A stretch of 64,000 nt of DNA. Source: Kordiimonas sp. SCSIO 12610. GTDB taxonomy: Bacteria; Pseudomonadota; Alphaproteobacteria; Sphingomonadales; Kordiimonadaceae. Location of the stretch: NCBI RefSeq assembly GCF_024398015.1, contig NZ_CP073747.1:3345001-3409000 (forward strand), given 5' to 3'. Positions 36,204 through 45,421 of this stretch are shown here, piece by piece (position 1 is the stretch's first letter; each line of letters opens with the position of its first letter). The notes under the pieces are model-generated. The model was not told the DNA's origin. It searched no databases and was given only the letters and a program-made list of their open reading frames with translations. A program made the position numbers and the translations under genes.

Positions 36204-36364
36204 GTAATTAACTCCATTGCCTATACTTAGGTAGGTAAATGTTATCCTGTCGTGGCTGGAAAATAATCTAACAGAAAATAACTCTCTGTTTTAAAAGGAC
36301 ATTTCAGACATTCAGTTTGGCACACCGGTTGCTTTATCAAATTCAAACATTATTTGAAATTGCA

Positions 36365-36601
36365 ATGAGTGTAACCATGCAACAGCCACTACCCTTTGAT
36401 CCAAATGTATATTTTGGTTATGTCGCCGAAAATTTGCTTAAAAACCTCGGTGACAAAGCATTGGTATACGCAGACCATGCCTTAAAAAAGATGCGATCCA
36501 TCGGTGACCACGAAGGGTTTGACCTATGGCTGTCAATTCATCAGCACCTGATTGAGCAATCTTGCACCGAAACGCGTGGAACTGATGTCACATTGCATTA
36601 G
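36365..36601 (+). CDS. Small conserved protein of unknown function
   Basis: About 78 residues. The start is uncertain: the ATG at 36365 is used, with another at 36377; a TTG at 36317 is also open in frame. The protein reads DPNVYFGYVAENLLKNLGDKALVYADHALKKM and looks like a short helical protein with amphipathic helices. I believe similar small proteins occur in other alphaproteobacteria, but I recognise no function. A strong terminator follows at 36686. It lies after bioD with no shared role apparent. Confidence 0.6.
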   Translation: MSVTMQQPLPFDPNVYFGYVAENLLKNLGDKALVYADHALKKMRSIGDHEGFDLWLSIHQHLIEQSCTETRGTDVTLH

Positions 36602-36730
36602 TGAAAATACCCTTTCGGGATAAGGGACACTCAGCATCCAACATCCAGTCTCTTATCCTTACCGGAAAATACCCAATTCCGGTCATAGGCCCACCCTCTA
36701 CCCAAGGGTGGGCCTAAATTGTTGTTTCAT
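36602..36730 (+). terminator. Hairpin series ending in a terminator
   Basis: Three hairpins follow the small gene: GGATAAG/CTTATCC with a wide loop (about 36617-36660), ACCGGAA/TTCCGGT (36661-36684 region, nine-base loop), and TAGGCCCACCCT (36686-36697), seven-base loop, AGGGTGGGCCTA (36705-36716), a perfect 12-bp stem followed by AATTGTTGTTT. The last is a probable terminator. The first two could be part of a structured 3' end or a small RNA. Confidence 0.65.
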
Positions 36731-36852
36731 CAGAAAATAATCGCTTAATTCAATTTTATCTATTAACTTGGTGTTGAGATTTTATTCTCATAATGGCGTC
36801 CATGAGAATATTTAATTACAGATCAACAAGTATATGCCTTGAGGATAGATTT

Positions 36853-37131
36853 ATGCCTTCAGAGGTCGTCACCGTTACACTTGATGCAACAGGGATGCTT
36901 TGCCCCTTGCCCGTTTTGCGCGCACGCCGGATATTGGACGATATGAATAACGGCGATATTCTAAAAATCACCGCAACAGACCCCGCAAGCGTCCGCGATA
37001 TTCCCGCTTTTTGTCAAATGTCTCGCCATACACTTGTAATGGCTGAAGCAAACGGTGATACATTTGTTTTTAAAATTCAAAAATGGTCCAATGAGAGCCC
37101 AAATAATGAAGCGAATGACAATATTCCATAA
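36853..37131 (+). CDS. TusA/SirA family sulfur-carrier-like protein
   Basis: 92 residues from the ATG at 36853, with GAGGA eight bases upstream; in-frame codons further up are not used. The family signature CPLPVLRARR follows a beta strand (VTVTLDATGML), with the sulfur-carrying Cys at the CPxP motif, then KITATDPASVRDIPAF and the C-terminal strand. TusA proteins carry persulfide sulfur for tRNA thiolation or sulfur oxidation. Its neighbour across a convergent junction is a TauE/SafE-TIGR02186 pair, which fits sulfur metabolism. Confidence 0.87.
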   Translation: MPSEVVTVTLDATGMLCPLPVLRARRILDDMNNGDILKITATDPASVRDIPAFCQMSRHTLVMAEANGDTFVFKIQKWSNESPNNEANDNIP

Positions 37132-37167
37132 GAGTCGGGCGGCTAACGCGGAACATTGCAGCGGCCT

Positions 37168-37944
37168 TTAAGACTTCTTCCCAACCACACCAGCAATCCA
37201 ACCAGCAACAAGTGCTATTGCAACTGCCATCAGGCCATACAAAAATGGCGATTCGTGCGCGAAACTAAAAACTGCGCGTTCAAATCCCTCTTTATCAACA
37301 GCCAAAGGGATACGTTCGCGAGCCTTAAATTCGCCGTTTTGGAATAGATAAGCGTCAATTTGAAATTCGCCTACAGGTACGTTCGCGGGCAAATGAACAT
37401 CCATACGGAACAATCCTTCACCAATCATTGTAACCGAATCTTCTTCTTGCCTGTAAAGGCCCTTTGATGTTCTCAGATCAAACAAGGCCTGTTTGAACTC
37501 AGGTAAGGCTTGTGCGCGCCCTGCACCACCTTCATACGCAAGGTGTAAATTCTCAAACCCTATCCCTGTAGCCAAAAACTCCTTCTGACCAGCGATTTCG
37601 CTGAGGGGTCTGTTCGCAGCTACAGCGTAATAACCTGGTGCCGCAGGAAACTCGAGGCTTGGCCCGTTCACCCAAATAAAGCCTAATTTTTCCTTACGCC
37701 GCACAACCATGGCTTCTTCGGGGCCACGAACGACAACAACGACATCAAAGGGATCATTAATGGACCCGTTAGCGGATGAACCAACCGTCCCAAACAAGAT
37801 AATGTCGGCACCATCAAAGCTGTAACGGATTTCAATTCGCTTGTTCGACAAATCGAGCACTAAGGCATGAACACCCGGTGCACATGTAAAACTCAGCATG
37901 AACAACAGCAGAGCAGCAGAGAATATTTTCCTAAACATGCCCAT
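37168..37944 (-). CDS. TIGR02186 family membrane-anchored protein
   Basis: 258 residues. A signal peptide (FRKIF plus a hydrophobic run ending GVHA), a large extracytoplasmic beta-rich domain (SNKRIEIRYSFDGADIILFG and on), and a single C-terminal membrane helix (LYGLMAVAIALVAGWIAGVV) with a basic tail. This is the layout of TIGR02186 proteins, which occur beside TauE/SafE permeases in alphaproteobacteria and have no proven activity. The ATG at 37944 shares one base with the permease stop (TAATG), so the two are coupled. Confidence 0.85.
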   Translation of the reverse strand: MGMFRKIFSAALLLFMLSFTCAPGVHALVLDLSNKRIEIRYSFDGADIILFGTVGSSANGSINDPFDVVVVVRGPEEAMVVRRKEKLGFIWVNGPSLEFPAAPGYYAVAANRPLSEIAGQKEFLATGIGFENLHLAYEGGAGRAQALPEFKQALFDLRTSKGLYRQEEDSVTMIGEGLFRMDVHLPANVPVGEFQIDAYLFQNGEFKARERIPLAVDKEGFERAVFSFAHESPFLYGLMAVAIALVAGWIAGVVGKKS

Positions 37945-38879
37945 TAATGCCCACCACCTTCAACGGTTGTTTCTGAATATAACTGCTCAGGTTCCACAAT
38001 CAGATCATACCCCATTTTCATACCAACAACGACAACCATCAAAGCAAGCAGGGCTCGTAATTGTTCACCTTTCAGTTTAGCACCAGCGCGCACACCAACC
38101 TGGGCCCCGATCACTGCACCCGTAAGCAATAGAACTGCGAGGAAAACGTCCACTGACTGTGTATTAATAGAGTGATTAATAGTTGCAAGCGACGTCACAA
38201 ATATAATCTGGAACAGCGACGTTCCAACAACAACATTCGTTGGCATACCTAAAATATAAATCATGGCTGGCACCATGATAAATCCACCGCCTACACCCAT
38301 AATACCCGAGAGGATACCAACCAACATGCCAATACCGATTGGTAAAAGAATAGAAATATAAAGGCGTGACTTTCTGAACCGCATCTTAAAGGGAAGCTTG
38401 TGTATCCACGCTTTATGCCGGTCCTCACGGTTAATAGGGGGCGGAATATATCCGGCGCGCTGACGAATAATCGCACGCACACTTTCCCAAAACATTAACG
38501 CCCCTACGGTGCCTAGAAATAAGAAATAGGCCAATTTAATTATCAGATCTTCCTGGCCTAACGACTTTAAAATCGTCAGTGTTTCAACACCGACAAGCGC
38601 ACCAACAGCACCGCCAAGCACGAGTATGATCCCCATTTTCATATCGACACCGCCGCGGCGATGATGGGCAAGCGCCCCTGAAACGGAAGCTGCTGTAATC
38701 TCATTTGATTCTGTTGCCACAGCAATAATTGGTGGAATACCAGAGAATATAAGGAGCGGGGTCATCAAAAAACCACCGCCAACACCGAACATACCAGACA
38801 AAAAACCAACAATCGCACCCATACCGATAATGAAGAATATATTCATCGATAATTCGGCAATGGGCAGATAAAGCGTCAT
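37944..38879 (-). CDS. TauE/SafE family sulfite/organosulfonate exporter
   Basis: 311 residues with about eight membrane segments and the family's glycine-rich repeats GFLSGMFGVGGGFLMTPLL near the N-terminus and GILSGIMGVGGGFIMVPAM in the second half, the two halves of a duplicated fold. Such permeases export sulfite, sulfoacetate or related anions. It is coupled to the TIGR02186 gene. An ATG at 38846 is an alternative start; 38879 is kept because it adds the full first helix. Confidence 0.9.
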   Translation of the reverse strand: MTLYLPIAELSMNIFFIIGMGAIVGFLSGMFGVGGGFLMTPLLIFSGIPPIIAVATESNEITAASVSGALAHHRRGGVDMKMGIILVLGGAVGALVGVETLTILKSLGQEDLIIKLAYFLFLGTVGALMFWESVRAIIRQRAGYIPPPINREDRHKAWIHKLPFKMRFRKSRLYISILLPIGIGMLVGILSGIMGVGGGFIMVPAMIYILGMPTNVVVGTSLFQIIFVTSLATINHSINTQSVDVFLAVLLLTGAVIGAQVGVRAGAKLKGEQLRALLALMVVVVGMKMGYDLIVEPEQLYSETTVEGGGH

Positions 38880-39001
38880 GGAACTTAGGCTCGCTAACTA
38901 ATGTATACTGTTTTACTCGTACCCGAGTTTATAACTGAATGCAAACGTCATAATTTCGAAGATTAACTAAACGTTGAAGCACTTCTTTACTGAAACTAAA
39001 T

Positions 39002-39349
39002 TCAATGCGCAGCTTTCCCATACTTGATGATCGCATCTCGTAAAACAGGACCTAGCTGACCAGTAAGGAAGAGATAAAGCATTTTATAATCGCCCATCAG
39101 CGACCAGCGGGGATAGTCAAATGTTGCAGGTCGGTTGCGCTCAAACTTGAAATGCCCGACCCAGGCAAACCCATACCCTATGATTGGATATAGTACCAAA
39201 AGCCACCATGTCTTTGATAGAACTGATATAATGAGAACCGCAGTCGCCAAAATCGTTCCAATGTAATGAAGGCGCCTGCAGGTGGGATTTGCGTGTTCCG
39301 CCAAATAATAGGGAAAAAACGCCTCAAACGTCTCAAACTTAGGGGCCAC
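39002..39349 (-). CDS. DUF962 (Mpo1-like) membrane protein
   Basis: 115 residues from the GTG at 39349, which has AAAGG seven bases upstream; an ATG at 39391 is in frame but has no site. Family landmarks: YYLAEHANPTCRRLHYIGT, two helices, GYGFAWVGHFKFERNRPATF and SLMGDYKM. DUF962 includes yeast Mpo1, an Fe2+-dependent dioxygenase in fatty acid alpha-oxidation; the conserved His residues are present. Its activity in bacteria is not established. Nothing nearby is in the same operon. Confidence 0.85.
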   Translation of the reverse strand: MAPKFETFEAFFPYYLAEHANPTCRRLHYIGTILATAVLIISVLSKTWWLLVLYPIIGYGFAWVGHFKFERNRPATFDYPRWSLMGDYKMLYLFLTGQLGPVLRDAIIKYGKAAH

Positions 39350-39502
39350 TGTATAACCTTTCCGCTGCTGATTCGCCGATAATGCTAGCACTACAAGCGT
39401 ACTGCAGCCAGCCTTCTTCTGTGTATATCATACTCAATCGTCCAATTTTTCCTTAATTCCTCAAAACTTACGTTTCATTCTGGGACATCAGCAATCTGTT
39501 AC

Positions 39503-39531
39503 TTGACGTTAACGTAAGCGTAACCTAAATA
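39503..39531 (+). promoter_or_regulatory. LiuR-type operator and promoter of the MerR gene
   Basis: TTGACGTTAACGTAAG (39503-39518) holds a perfect 10-bp core ACGTTAACGT (39506-39515). TTGACG also serves as a -35, with a 17-base spacer and TAAATA (39526-39531) as -10. The motif resembles that reported for LiuR regulators of branched-chain and fatty acid degradation, so the MerR product likely represses itself and the acyl-CoA operon here. Confidence 0.6.
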
Positions 39532-39560
39532 TGATGCAGAATTAATGGAAGTGATCAAAA

Positions 39561-40034
39561 ATGATAGAAAATGGCGAATTGAAAAAACATAATACCTTCA
39601 CCATTAAAGATCTGTCTGATGAGTTCGACATAACCCCCCGAACCTTACGCCACTATGAAGACCAGGGTTTAATTTCCCCTGAGCGAATTGGCCAAACCCG
39701 CGTTTATCATCAGGCCGACCGTGTGCGCCTTGCCTGGATATTACGGGGCAAGCGCGTTGGGTTTTCTCTCACCGAAATTGGTGAAATGCTTGACCTTTAT
39801 GATATCGGTGATGAGCGTGAAACCCAGCGCAGTGTAACGCTTACGCGCTGCGAAGACAGAATCAATGCCCTCAAGGCCCAAAAGGCCGATATTGATGCAA
39901 CAATAGAAGAACTCAGCGACTTTTGCGGTCTTCTCGAGAGTTTGGAATACTGCACAGAAACGCAAAAATGGGTCGAGCCTGAAACCGGCAAGCCTCCAAG
40001 CCTCGTACACATGCAACATGGTAATATCAGATAA
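39561..40034 (+). CDS. MerR-family regulator, LiuR-like
   Basis: 157 residues. The N-terminal winged helix has FTIKDLSDEFDITPRTLRHYEDQGLI with the RxLRHYE motif of MerR proteins, followed by the recognition wing and a coiled-coil dimer helix (RCEDRINALKAQKADIDATIEEL). A C-terminal Cys-containing end follows. Genes of this type sit at the head of acyl-CoA degradation operons and are called LiuR in several proteobacteria; the ligand is not known from sequence. The acyl-CoA dehydrogenase starts 33 bases later. Confidence 0.88.
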   Translation: MIENGELKKHNTFTIKDLSDEFDITPRTLRHYEDQGLISPERIGQTRVYHQADRVRLAWILRGKRVGFSLTEIGEMLDLYDIGDERETQRSVTLTRCEDRINALKAQKADIDATIEELSDFCGLLESLEYCTETQKWVEPETGKPPSLVHMQHGNIR

Positions 40035-40067
40035 CAAAAGATTATAAGACTTTTAAGGAACTATAAA

Positions 40068-41861
40068 ATGCCTACATACCGCGCCCCCGTCAAAGACATG
40101 CAATTTGTACTGAACGATGTATTAAACATTGCTCAATATTCAAATCTACCCGGATACGCCGAAGCAACCCCTGATCTAGTAAGCGCTATCCTCGAGGAAG
40201 GCGGCAAGTTCTGTGAAAACGAATTGCAGCCACTTAACCTTTCGGGTGATCACGAAGGATGTACACGCCACGAAGACGGCTCTGTAACCACACCAAAGGG
40301 CTTCAAGGAAGCCTATCAAAAATATGTTGAAGGTGGCTGGGTAGGCCTCACTGGACCAGAGGAATTTGGTGGTCAAGGCATGCCGCATGTGATTGGCATG
40401 TGCATGGAAGAAATGCTTGTATCATCGAATATGGCGTTTGCGATGTATCCCGGCCTTTCTCAAGGGGCGATGGCATCAATCATCATCGAAGGTACTGACG
40501 AACAAAAAGCTAAATACCTCCCTAATATGGTTGAAGGTAGCTGGACAGGGACAATGAACCTTACCGAACCTCATTGTGGTACTGATCTCGGCCTCTTGCG
40601 CACCAAAGCTGAACCAAATGATGATGGAACGTTCGCCATCTCCGGCACGAAAATCTTCATTTCGGCTGGTGAACACGATATGAGCGACAATATTATCCAT
40701 CTTGTACTCGCAAAACTTCCTGATGCACCAAAAGGTGTGAAAGGGATTTCACTTTTCATTGTTCCCAAGTTCCTGATTAACGAAGATGGATCGCTCGGCG
40801 AACGTAACGGCGTTACTTGTGGCTCTATCGAAGAAAAAATGGGTATCCACGGCAATTCTACCTGTGTGCTGAACTATGATGGTGCAACTGGTTATATGCT
40901 CGGTGAACCACACAAAGGTTTGCGTGCAATGTTCATTATGATGAATGCTGCCCGCCTCGGTGTCGGCGTTCAAGGTCTTGGTCTCTCTGAAGTAAGTTAC
41001 CAGAACGCTGTTGAATATGCGAATGACCGTGTTCAGGGCCGCTCACTTAAGGGCGCAACTGCACCAGACAAACCGGCGGACCCAATCATCGTTCACCCTG
41101 ATGTGCGCCGGAACCTATTGAATAGTCGTTCGTTTAACGAAGCTGCTCGCGCCGCTGCCAGTTGGGCCGCGCTTTTAGTGGATCTGTCCAGAAAAGCCGA
41201 AGACGAAAAAGAACGTGAATGGGCTGATGATATTGTTGGTCTTTTAACACCAGTGATTAAAGGTGTGTTCACCGACCGCGGATACGAAAATGCAACTGCT
41301 GCGCAGCAAGTGTTTGGTGGCCATGGCTATATTTCTGAATGGGGTATGGAACAATTTGTCCGTGACGCCCGTATTGCACAGATTTACGAAGGTACAAATG
41401 GTATTCAGGCACTTGACCTGGTTGGCCGCAAGTTAGGTGCAAACGGTGGCCGCGGTATCCAAGCCTTCTTCAAATATGTTTCTGAAATCATTGCTGAAAA
41501 TAAAGACAATGAAACACTGAATGATTTCACTGGCCCGCTAGAGAAAGCGATTGGCGACCTGCAAACCGCGACATTCTGGTTCATGCAAAATGCTATGACC
41601 AACCCTGATAACGCAGGCGCTGGGTCAGTTGCCTATATGCATCTTTTCGGTCATGTCCTGATCGGTCTAATGTGGACTAAAATTGCCAAGGTATCCGCAA
41701 ACGCACTCGCAAACGGTACAGAGGATCCTTCATTCCACGAAAATAAATTACTTGTCGGTCGTTACTATATGAAACGCCGCATCATTGAAACAAACGCGCT
41801 ATTGGCTGAAATTCAGGCAGGTTCTGATGAATTGATGGCACTGGACGCGGCAAACTTCTAA
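40068..41861 (+). CDS. Acyl-CoA dehydrogenase, long (DmdC-like) form
   Basis: FAD enzyme making the trans-2-enoyl-CoA, first step of beta-oxidation. 597 residues, longer than standard dehydrogenases, with the C-terminal extension of the DmdC/FadE-like group. It begins TYRAPVKDMQFVLND, has the FAD region WTGTMNLTEPHCGTDLG, a central VRDARIAQIYEGTNGIQALD with the catalytic Glu, and the extension domain after residue 465. AAGGA lies just upstream. It could act on long-chain, branched-chain or methylmercaptopropionyl-CoA; sequence alone does not separate these. Confidence 0.93.
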   Translation: MPTYRAPVKDMQFVLNDVLNIAQYSNLPGYAEATPDLVSAILEEGGKFCENELQPLNLSGDHEGCTRHEDGSVTTPKGFKEAYQKYVEGGWVGLTGPEEFGGQGMPHVIGMCMEEMLVSSNMAFAMYPGLSQGAMASIIIEGTDEQKAKYLPNMVEGSWTGTMNLTEPHCGTDLGLLRTKAEPNDDGTFAISGTKIFISAGEHDMSDNIIHLVLAKLPDAPKGVKGISLFIVPKFLINEDGSLGERNGVTCGSIEEKMGIHGNSTCVLNYDGATGYMLGEPHKGLRAMFIMMNAARLGVGVQGLGLSEVSYQNAVEYANDRVQGRSLKGATAPDKPADPIIVHPDVRRNLLNSRSFNEAARAAASWAALLVDLSRKAEDEKEREWADDIVGLLTPVIKGVFTDRGYENATAAQQVFGGHGYISEWGMEQFVRDARIAQIYEGTNGIQALDLVGRKLGANGGRGIQAFFKYVSEIIAENKDNETLNDFTGPLEKAIGDLQTATFWFMQNAMTNPDNAGAGSVAYMHLFGHVLIGLMWTKIAKVSANALANGTEDPSFHENKLLVGRYYMKRRIIETNALLAEIQAGSDELMALDAANF

Positions 41862-41909
41862 GTCGGTACATACTTTTGGGATTAATTGAGAGAGAAACAA
41901 GGAAATATC

Positions 41910-43115
41910 ATGACAGACGCTTATATTTATGACGCCGTCAGAACCCCACGTGGTCGCGGCCGCGCTGATGGCTCACTGAACGAAATTACTCCAGTGCAAC
42001 TGGCTACACAGGTTTTGGAAGCAATCAGTGACCGAAACGAACTGGATACAGCAAATGTGGATGATGTTATCCTTGGCTGTGTGTCTCCTGTTGGCGAGCA
42101 AGGCGCAAACATTGCACGTGTTGCAGCGATGAATGCCGGATACGCTGAAACAACAGCAGGCTTCCAGGTAAACCGTTTCTGTGCGTCTGGCCTGGAGGCA
42201 GCCAATATCGCTGCTGCAAAGGTAATGTCTGGTGAAGCCGACATGGCAATCGGCGGCGGCGTCGAGGCAATGTCTCGTGTTCCAATGGGCTCTGACGGTG
42301 GTGCATGGCCGGCTGATCCTAGCGTTGCCTTTGACACATATTTCGTACCACAAGGCATTTCTGCGGACCTTATTGCAACAAAATATGGTTACAGCCGCGA
42401 TGATGTGGACGCATATGCCGTTGAAAGCCAAAAGCGCGCGAAAGCAGCATGGGACGACAATCGTTTCGAAAAATCAATTGTTCCCGTAAAGGACGTAGCG
42501 GGCATGACAGCACTTGATCATGACGAATTTATGCGCCCTGAAACAACAATGCAGTCGCTTGGTGCGTTGAAACCATCATTCGTGCAAATGGGCGATCTTG
42601 GCTTCGATAATGTTGCTATTCAAAAATACCCTGAGATTGAAAAAATCAATCATGTTCACCACGCAGGAAACAGCTCTGGCATCGTTGACGGCGCTGCAGG
42701 TATCCTGATTGGTAACAAGGAAATTGGTGAAAAACTCGGTATCAAGCCACGTGCTCGTATTCGCTCAATGGCATCTGTTGGTTCAGAGCCAACAATCATG
42801 CTGACAGGTCCAAGCTTTGCTGCTGAAAAGGCGATGAAGCGCGCGGGCATGAGCACATCCGATATTGATGTTTGGGAACTTAATGAAGCCTTTGCTTCTG
42901 TTGTTCTTCGTTTCATGGAAGCGCTCAATATTGATCATAGCGATATCAACGTAAATGGCGGTGCGATCGCAATGGGCCACCCACTTGGTGCAACCGGCGC
43001 AATGGTATTGGGCACAGTTCTTGACGAACTTGAGCGCTCTGGCAAATCCACAGCACTTACAACGCTTTGTATCGGTGCCGGCATGGGTACAGCAACAATC
43101 ATCGAGCGCGTATAA
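41910..43115 (+). CDS. Acetyl-CoA C-acyltransferase (thiolase)
   Basis: 401 residues from the ATG at 41910, with AAGGA eight bases upstream. Catalytic residues: Cys91 in [10 protein letters not shown], His in [10 protein letters not shown] near 358 and the second Cys in CIGAGMGTA near the C-terminus. It cleaves 3-ketoacyl-CoA with CoA as the last step of beta-oxidation. It is placed between the dehydrogenase and the FadJ-type protein, with which it probably forms a complex. Confidence 0.94.
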   Translation: MTDAYIYDAVRTPRGRGRADGSLNEITPVQLATQVLEAISDRNELDTANVDDVILGCVSPVGEQGANIARVAAMNAGYAETTAGFQVNRFCASGLEAANIAAAKVMSGEADMAIGGGVEAMSRVPMGSDGGAWPADPSVAFDTYFVPQGISADLIATKYGYSRDDVDAYAVESQKRAKAAWDDNRFEKSIVPVKDVAGMTALDHDEFMRPETTMQSLGALKPSFVQMGDLGFDNVAIQKYPEIEKINHVHHAGNSSGIVDGAAGILIGNKEIGEKLGIKPRARIRSMASVGSEPTIMLTGPSFAAEKAMKRAGMSTSDIDVWELNEAFASVVLRFMEALNIDHSDINVNGGAIAMGHPLGATGAMVLGTVLDELERSGKSTALTTLCIGAGMGTATIIERV

Positions 43116-43149
43116 AACGCCCCAAGACGAAGAAAAAAGAGAGATTACT

Positions 43150-45369
43150 ATGACTGATACAATTCGTTTTGAAGTAGATAGCGACGGTGTTGCGCTTCTG
43201 ACCATTGACCTTCCGAACGCAAACATGAATGTGTTTAACGCACAGCTTATTGATGACCTCGATACTTGCGTCGACCGTGTTCTCAGCGATGACGCGATCA
43301 AGGGTGCAGTGATTACATCAGGCAAACCTGCGTTCCTTGCGGGCGCAGACCTGAATATGCTCGGTGGGCAAGCGTCTGGTGCTGAAATTTCACTGGAAGA
43401 ACAGTTCGCTGGAACCTTCCGCCTAAACAGCATTCTTCGCAAAATGGAAACAGGCGGCAAACCTGCTAAAGTTTTGATGAAGGAAGGTACAAAGCCATTC
43501 GCAGCAGCAGTTAACGGCCTTGCACTTGGTGGCGGCCTTGAGCTCGTGCTCGCGTGTCATCACCGCGTTGTGGCTGACAATCCAAAAATCCAGCTTGGCC
43601 TTCCAGAAGTACAAGTTGGCTTGCTTCCTGGTGGCGGCGGCACCCAGCGCCTTCCACGCCTAATTGGTATTCAGGCTGCTGCTGGCGCAATCACTACAGG
43701 TAAGCCGTTTAACCCGGTAACTGCACAAGGCCTTGGTATCGTTCAGGCGGTTGTGCCGTTGGAAGATGTTGTGAAAACAGCGACCGATTGGGTGAAGAAC
43801 ACATCAAGCGCGATCGCACCTTGGGATAAGAAAGGTTTCAAATTCCCGGGCGGCGCTGGTGCAATGAACCCTGCTGCTGTTCAAACATTTGTCGGCGCGA
43901 ACGCAATGGCACAGAAGCAGACACAGCATAACTACCCAGCTATTCAGGCAATTCTTTCATGCCTCTATGAGGGTGGTATCGTAAACTTCGATACTGCGAT
44001 CAAAATCGAATCCAAGTATTTCCTCAAACTTCTGAAAGATCCAGTTGCTGGCAACATGATCCGCAGCCTCTTCATTAATAAGCAGGCCGTAGAAAAAGGC
44101 TCGCTTCGCCCAGACGGGTTTGAGCGTAAAACTGTTAAGCGTTTGGGTATGCTTGGTGCTGGCCTTATGGGTGCAGGCGTTGCTTATGTATCAGCCAAAG
44201 CAGGTATGGATGTTGTGCTTCTGGACCGTGATGTTGCTTCTGCTGAGAAAGGGAAGGACTATTCCCGCAAGCTTGTTGAAAAGGGCATCAGCCGCGGCAA
44301 GGTTACACAGGAAAAAGGTGATGCGCTATTGGAACGTATTCACACAACAGATTCCTATGATGACCTCAAGGACTGTGACCTGATCATTGAGGCTGTGTTC
44401 GAAGCTGATGACATTAAAAAGGATGTTACTGAAAAAACCGAAGCTGTTATCGGCAAGGATATTGTGTTCGCGTCAAACACTTCAACGCTTCCGATTACGG
44501 GTTTAGCCAAAAACTTCACGCGCCCACATCAGTTCATCGGTATCCACTTCTTCTCACCAGTCGACAAGATGCCTCTTGTTGAAATCATTATGGGTGAGAA
44601 AACTGATGACGAAACACTGGCGCTTGCCCTCGATTACGTTGCCCAAATCAAGAAAACACCAATCGTTGTGAACGATAGCCGTGGTTTCTACACAAGCCGC
44701 TGTTTCGGTACGTACGTCCAAGAAGGCTACGCGATGGTGCAGGAAGGCGTGAAACCCGCGCTTATCGAAAATGCTGGTAAAATGTCTGGTATGCCGGTTG
44801 GCCCGCTTGCCGTGGGTGACGAGGTTGCGCTTGATCTATCCTACAAGGTTGGTCTGGCAACCCGCAAAGCATTGGGTGATAAGTATGTACCTTCACCAGC
44901 AGACAGCTTTGTTGAAAAAATGGTTGTTGAGCTAGAGCGCTTTGGTCGTAAGAACAGTAAAGGTAACTATGTGTACCCGGAAGACGGTAGCAAGAAATAC
45001 TTGTGGTCTGGCCTTGGCGATCATTTCCCAGTAGCTGACGACCAGCCAACGCTTGATGAAGTTGAGTCCCGTTTGATGGTACGCCAAGCGGTTGAAGCGG
45101 CACGCTGCTTCGAAGAAGGCGTATTGATCGATGCGTCATCCGGTGATATCGGTGCGATCTTCGGTTGGGGCTTTGCACCGTTTACTGGTGGCCCATTCAG
45201 CTTTATTGACACAATGGGCGTTGCAGAATTTGTACGTGAAGCGGACCGCCTTGCGCAAGCCTACGGCCCACGCTTTACTCCACCACAAATGCTTCGCGAT
45301 ATGGCAGAAAAAGGCGAAACTTTCTATGCCAAAGGCGACACACGTGGCCGGTTAGCGAAAGCTGCTTAA
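43150..45369 (+). CDS. fadJ: Bifunctional enoyl-CoA hydratase/3-hydroxyacyl-CoA dehydrogenase
   Basis: 739 residues. The N-terminal crotonase domain has the oxyanion/catalytic segments [18 protein letters not shown] and [20 protein letters not shown], each with its Glu; the C-terminal NAD domain begins [20 protein letters not shown], has the His of [15 protein letters not shown], and two 3-hydroxyacyl-CoA dehydrogenase C-domains. It does steps two and three of beta-oxidation. GAGAG is upstream of the ATG at 43150; the frame is open far further upstream inside the thiolase gene, but that is not used. A terminator follows. Confidence 0.94.
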   Translation: MTDTIRFEVDSDGVALLTIDLPNANMNVFNAQLIDDLDTCVDRVLSDDAIKGAVITSGKPAFLAGADLNMLGGQASGAEISLEEQFAGTFRLNSILRKMETGGKPAKVLMKEGTKPFAAAVNGLALGGGLELVLACHHRVVADNPKIQLGLPEVQVGLLPGGGGTQRLPRLIGIQAAAGAITTGKPFNPVTAQGLGIVQAVVPLEDVVKTATDWVKNTSSAIAPWDKKGFKFPGGAGAMNPAAVQTFVGANAMAQKQTQHNYPAIQAILSCLYEGGIVNFDTAIKIESKYFLKLLKDPVAGNMIRSLFINKQAVEKGSLRPDGFERKTVKRLGMLGAGLMGAGVAYVSAKAGMDVVLLDRDVASAEKGKDYSRKLVEKGISRGKVTQEKGDALLERIHTTDSYDDLKDCDLIIEAVFEADDIKKDVTEKTEAVIGKDIVFASNTSTLPITGLAKNFTRPHQFIGIHFFSPVDKMPLVEIIMGEKTDDETLALALDYVAQIKKTPIVVNDSRGFYTSRCFGTYVQEGYAMVQEGVKPALIENAGKMSGMPVGPLAVGDEVALDLSYKVGLATRKALGDKYVPSPADSFVEKMVVELERFGRKNSKGNYVYPEDGSKKYLWSGLGDHFPVADDQPTLDEVESRLMVRQAVEAARCFEEGVLIDASSGDIGAIFGWGFAPFTGGPFSFIDTMGVAEFVREADRLAQAYGPRFTPPQMLRDMAEKGETFYAKGDTRGRLAKAA

Positions 45370-45395
45370 TCTTTTCATAAATACGAAATTAGAGA

Positions 45396-45420
45396 GGGCG
45401 GTATTACACCGCCCTTTTTT
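45396..45420 (+). terminator. Terminator of the beta-oxidation operon
   Basis: GGGCGGT (45396-45402), loop ATTAC, ACCGCCC (45108 offset in line; 45408-45414), then six T. It also lies just past the convergent hydroxylase gene. Confidence 0.85.
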
Positions 45421-45421
45421 A

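Noticed and set aside
42955-43149. N-terminal extension of the FadJ frame into the thiolase gene
   Set aside because: The frame is open there by chance; the family N-terminus and a ribosome site point to 43150.
41927-43460. Long reverse frames under the thiolase and FadJ genes
   Set aside because: They are shadows of strongly conserved forward enzymes and show no protein motif.
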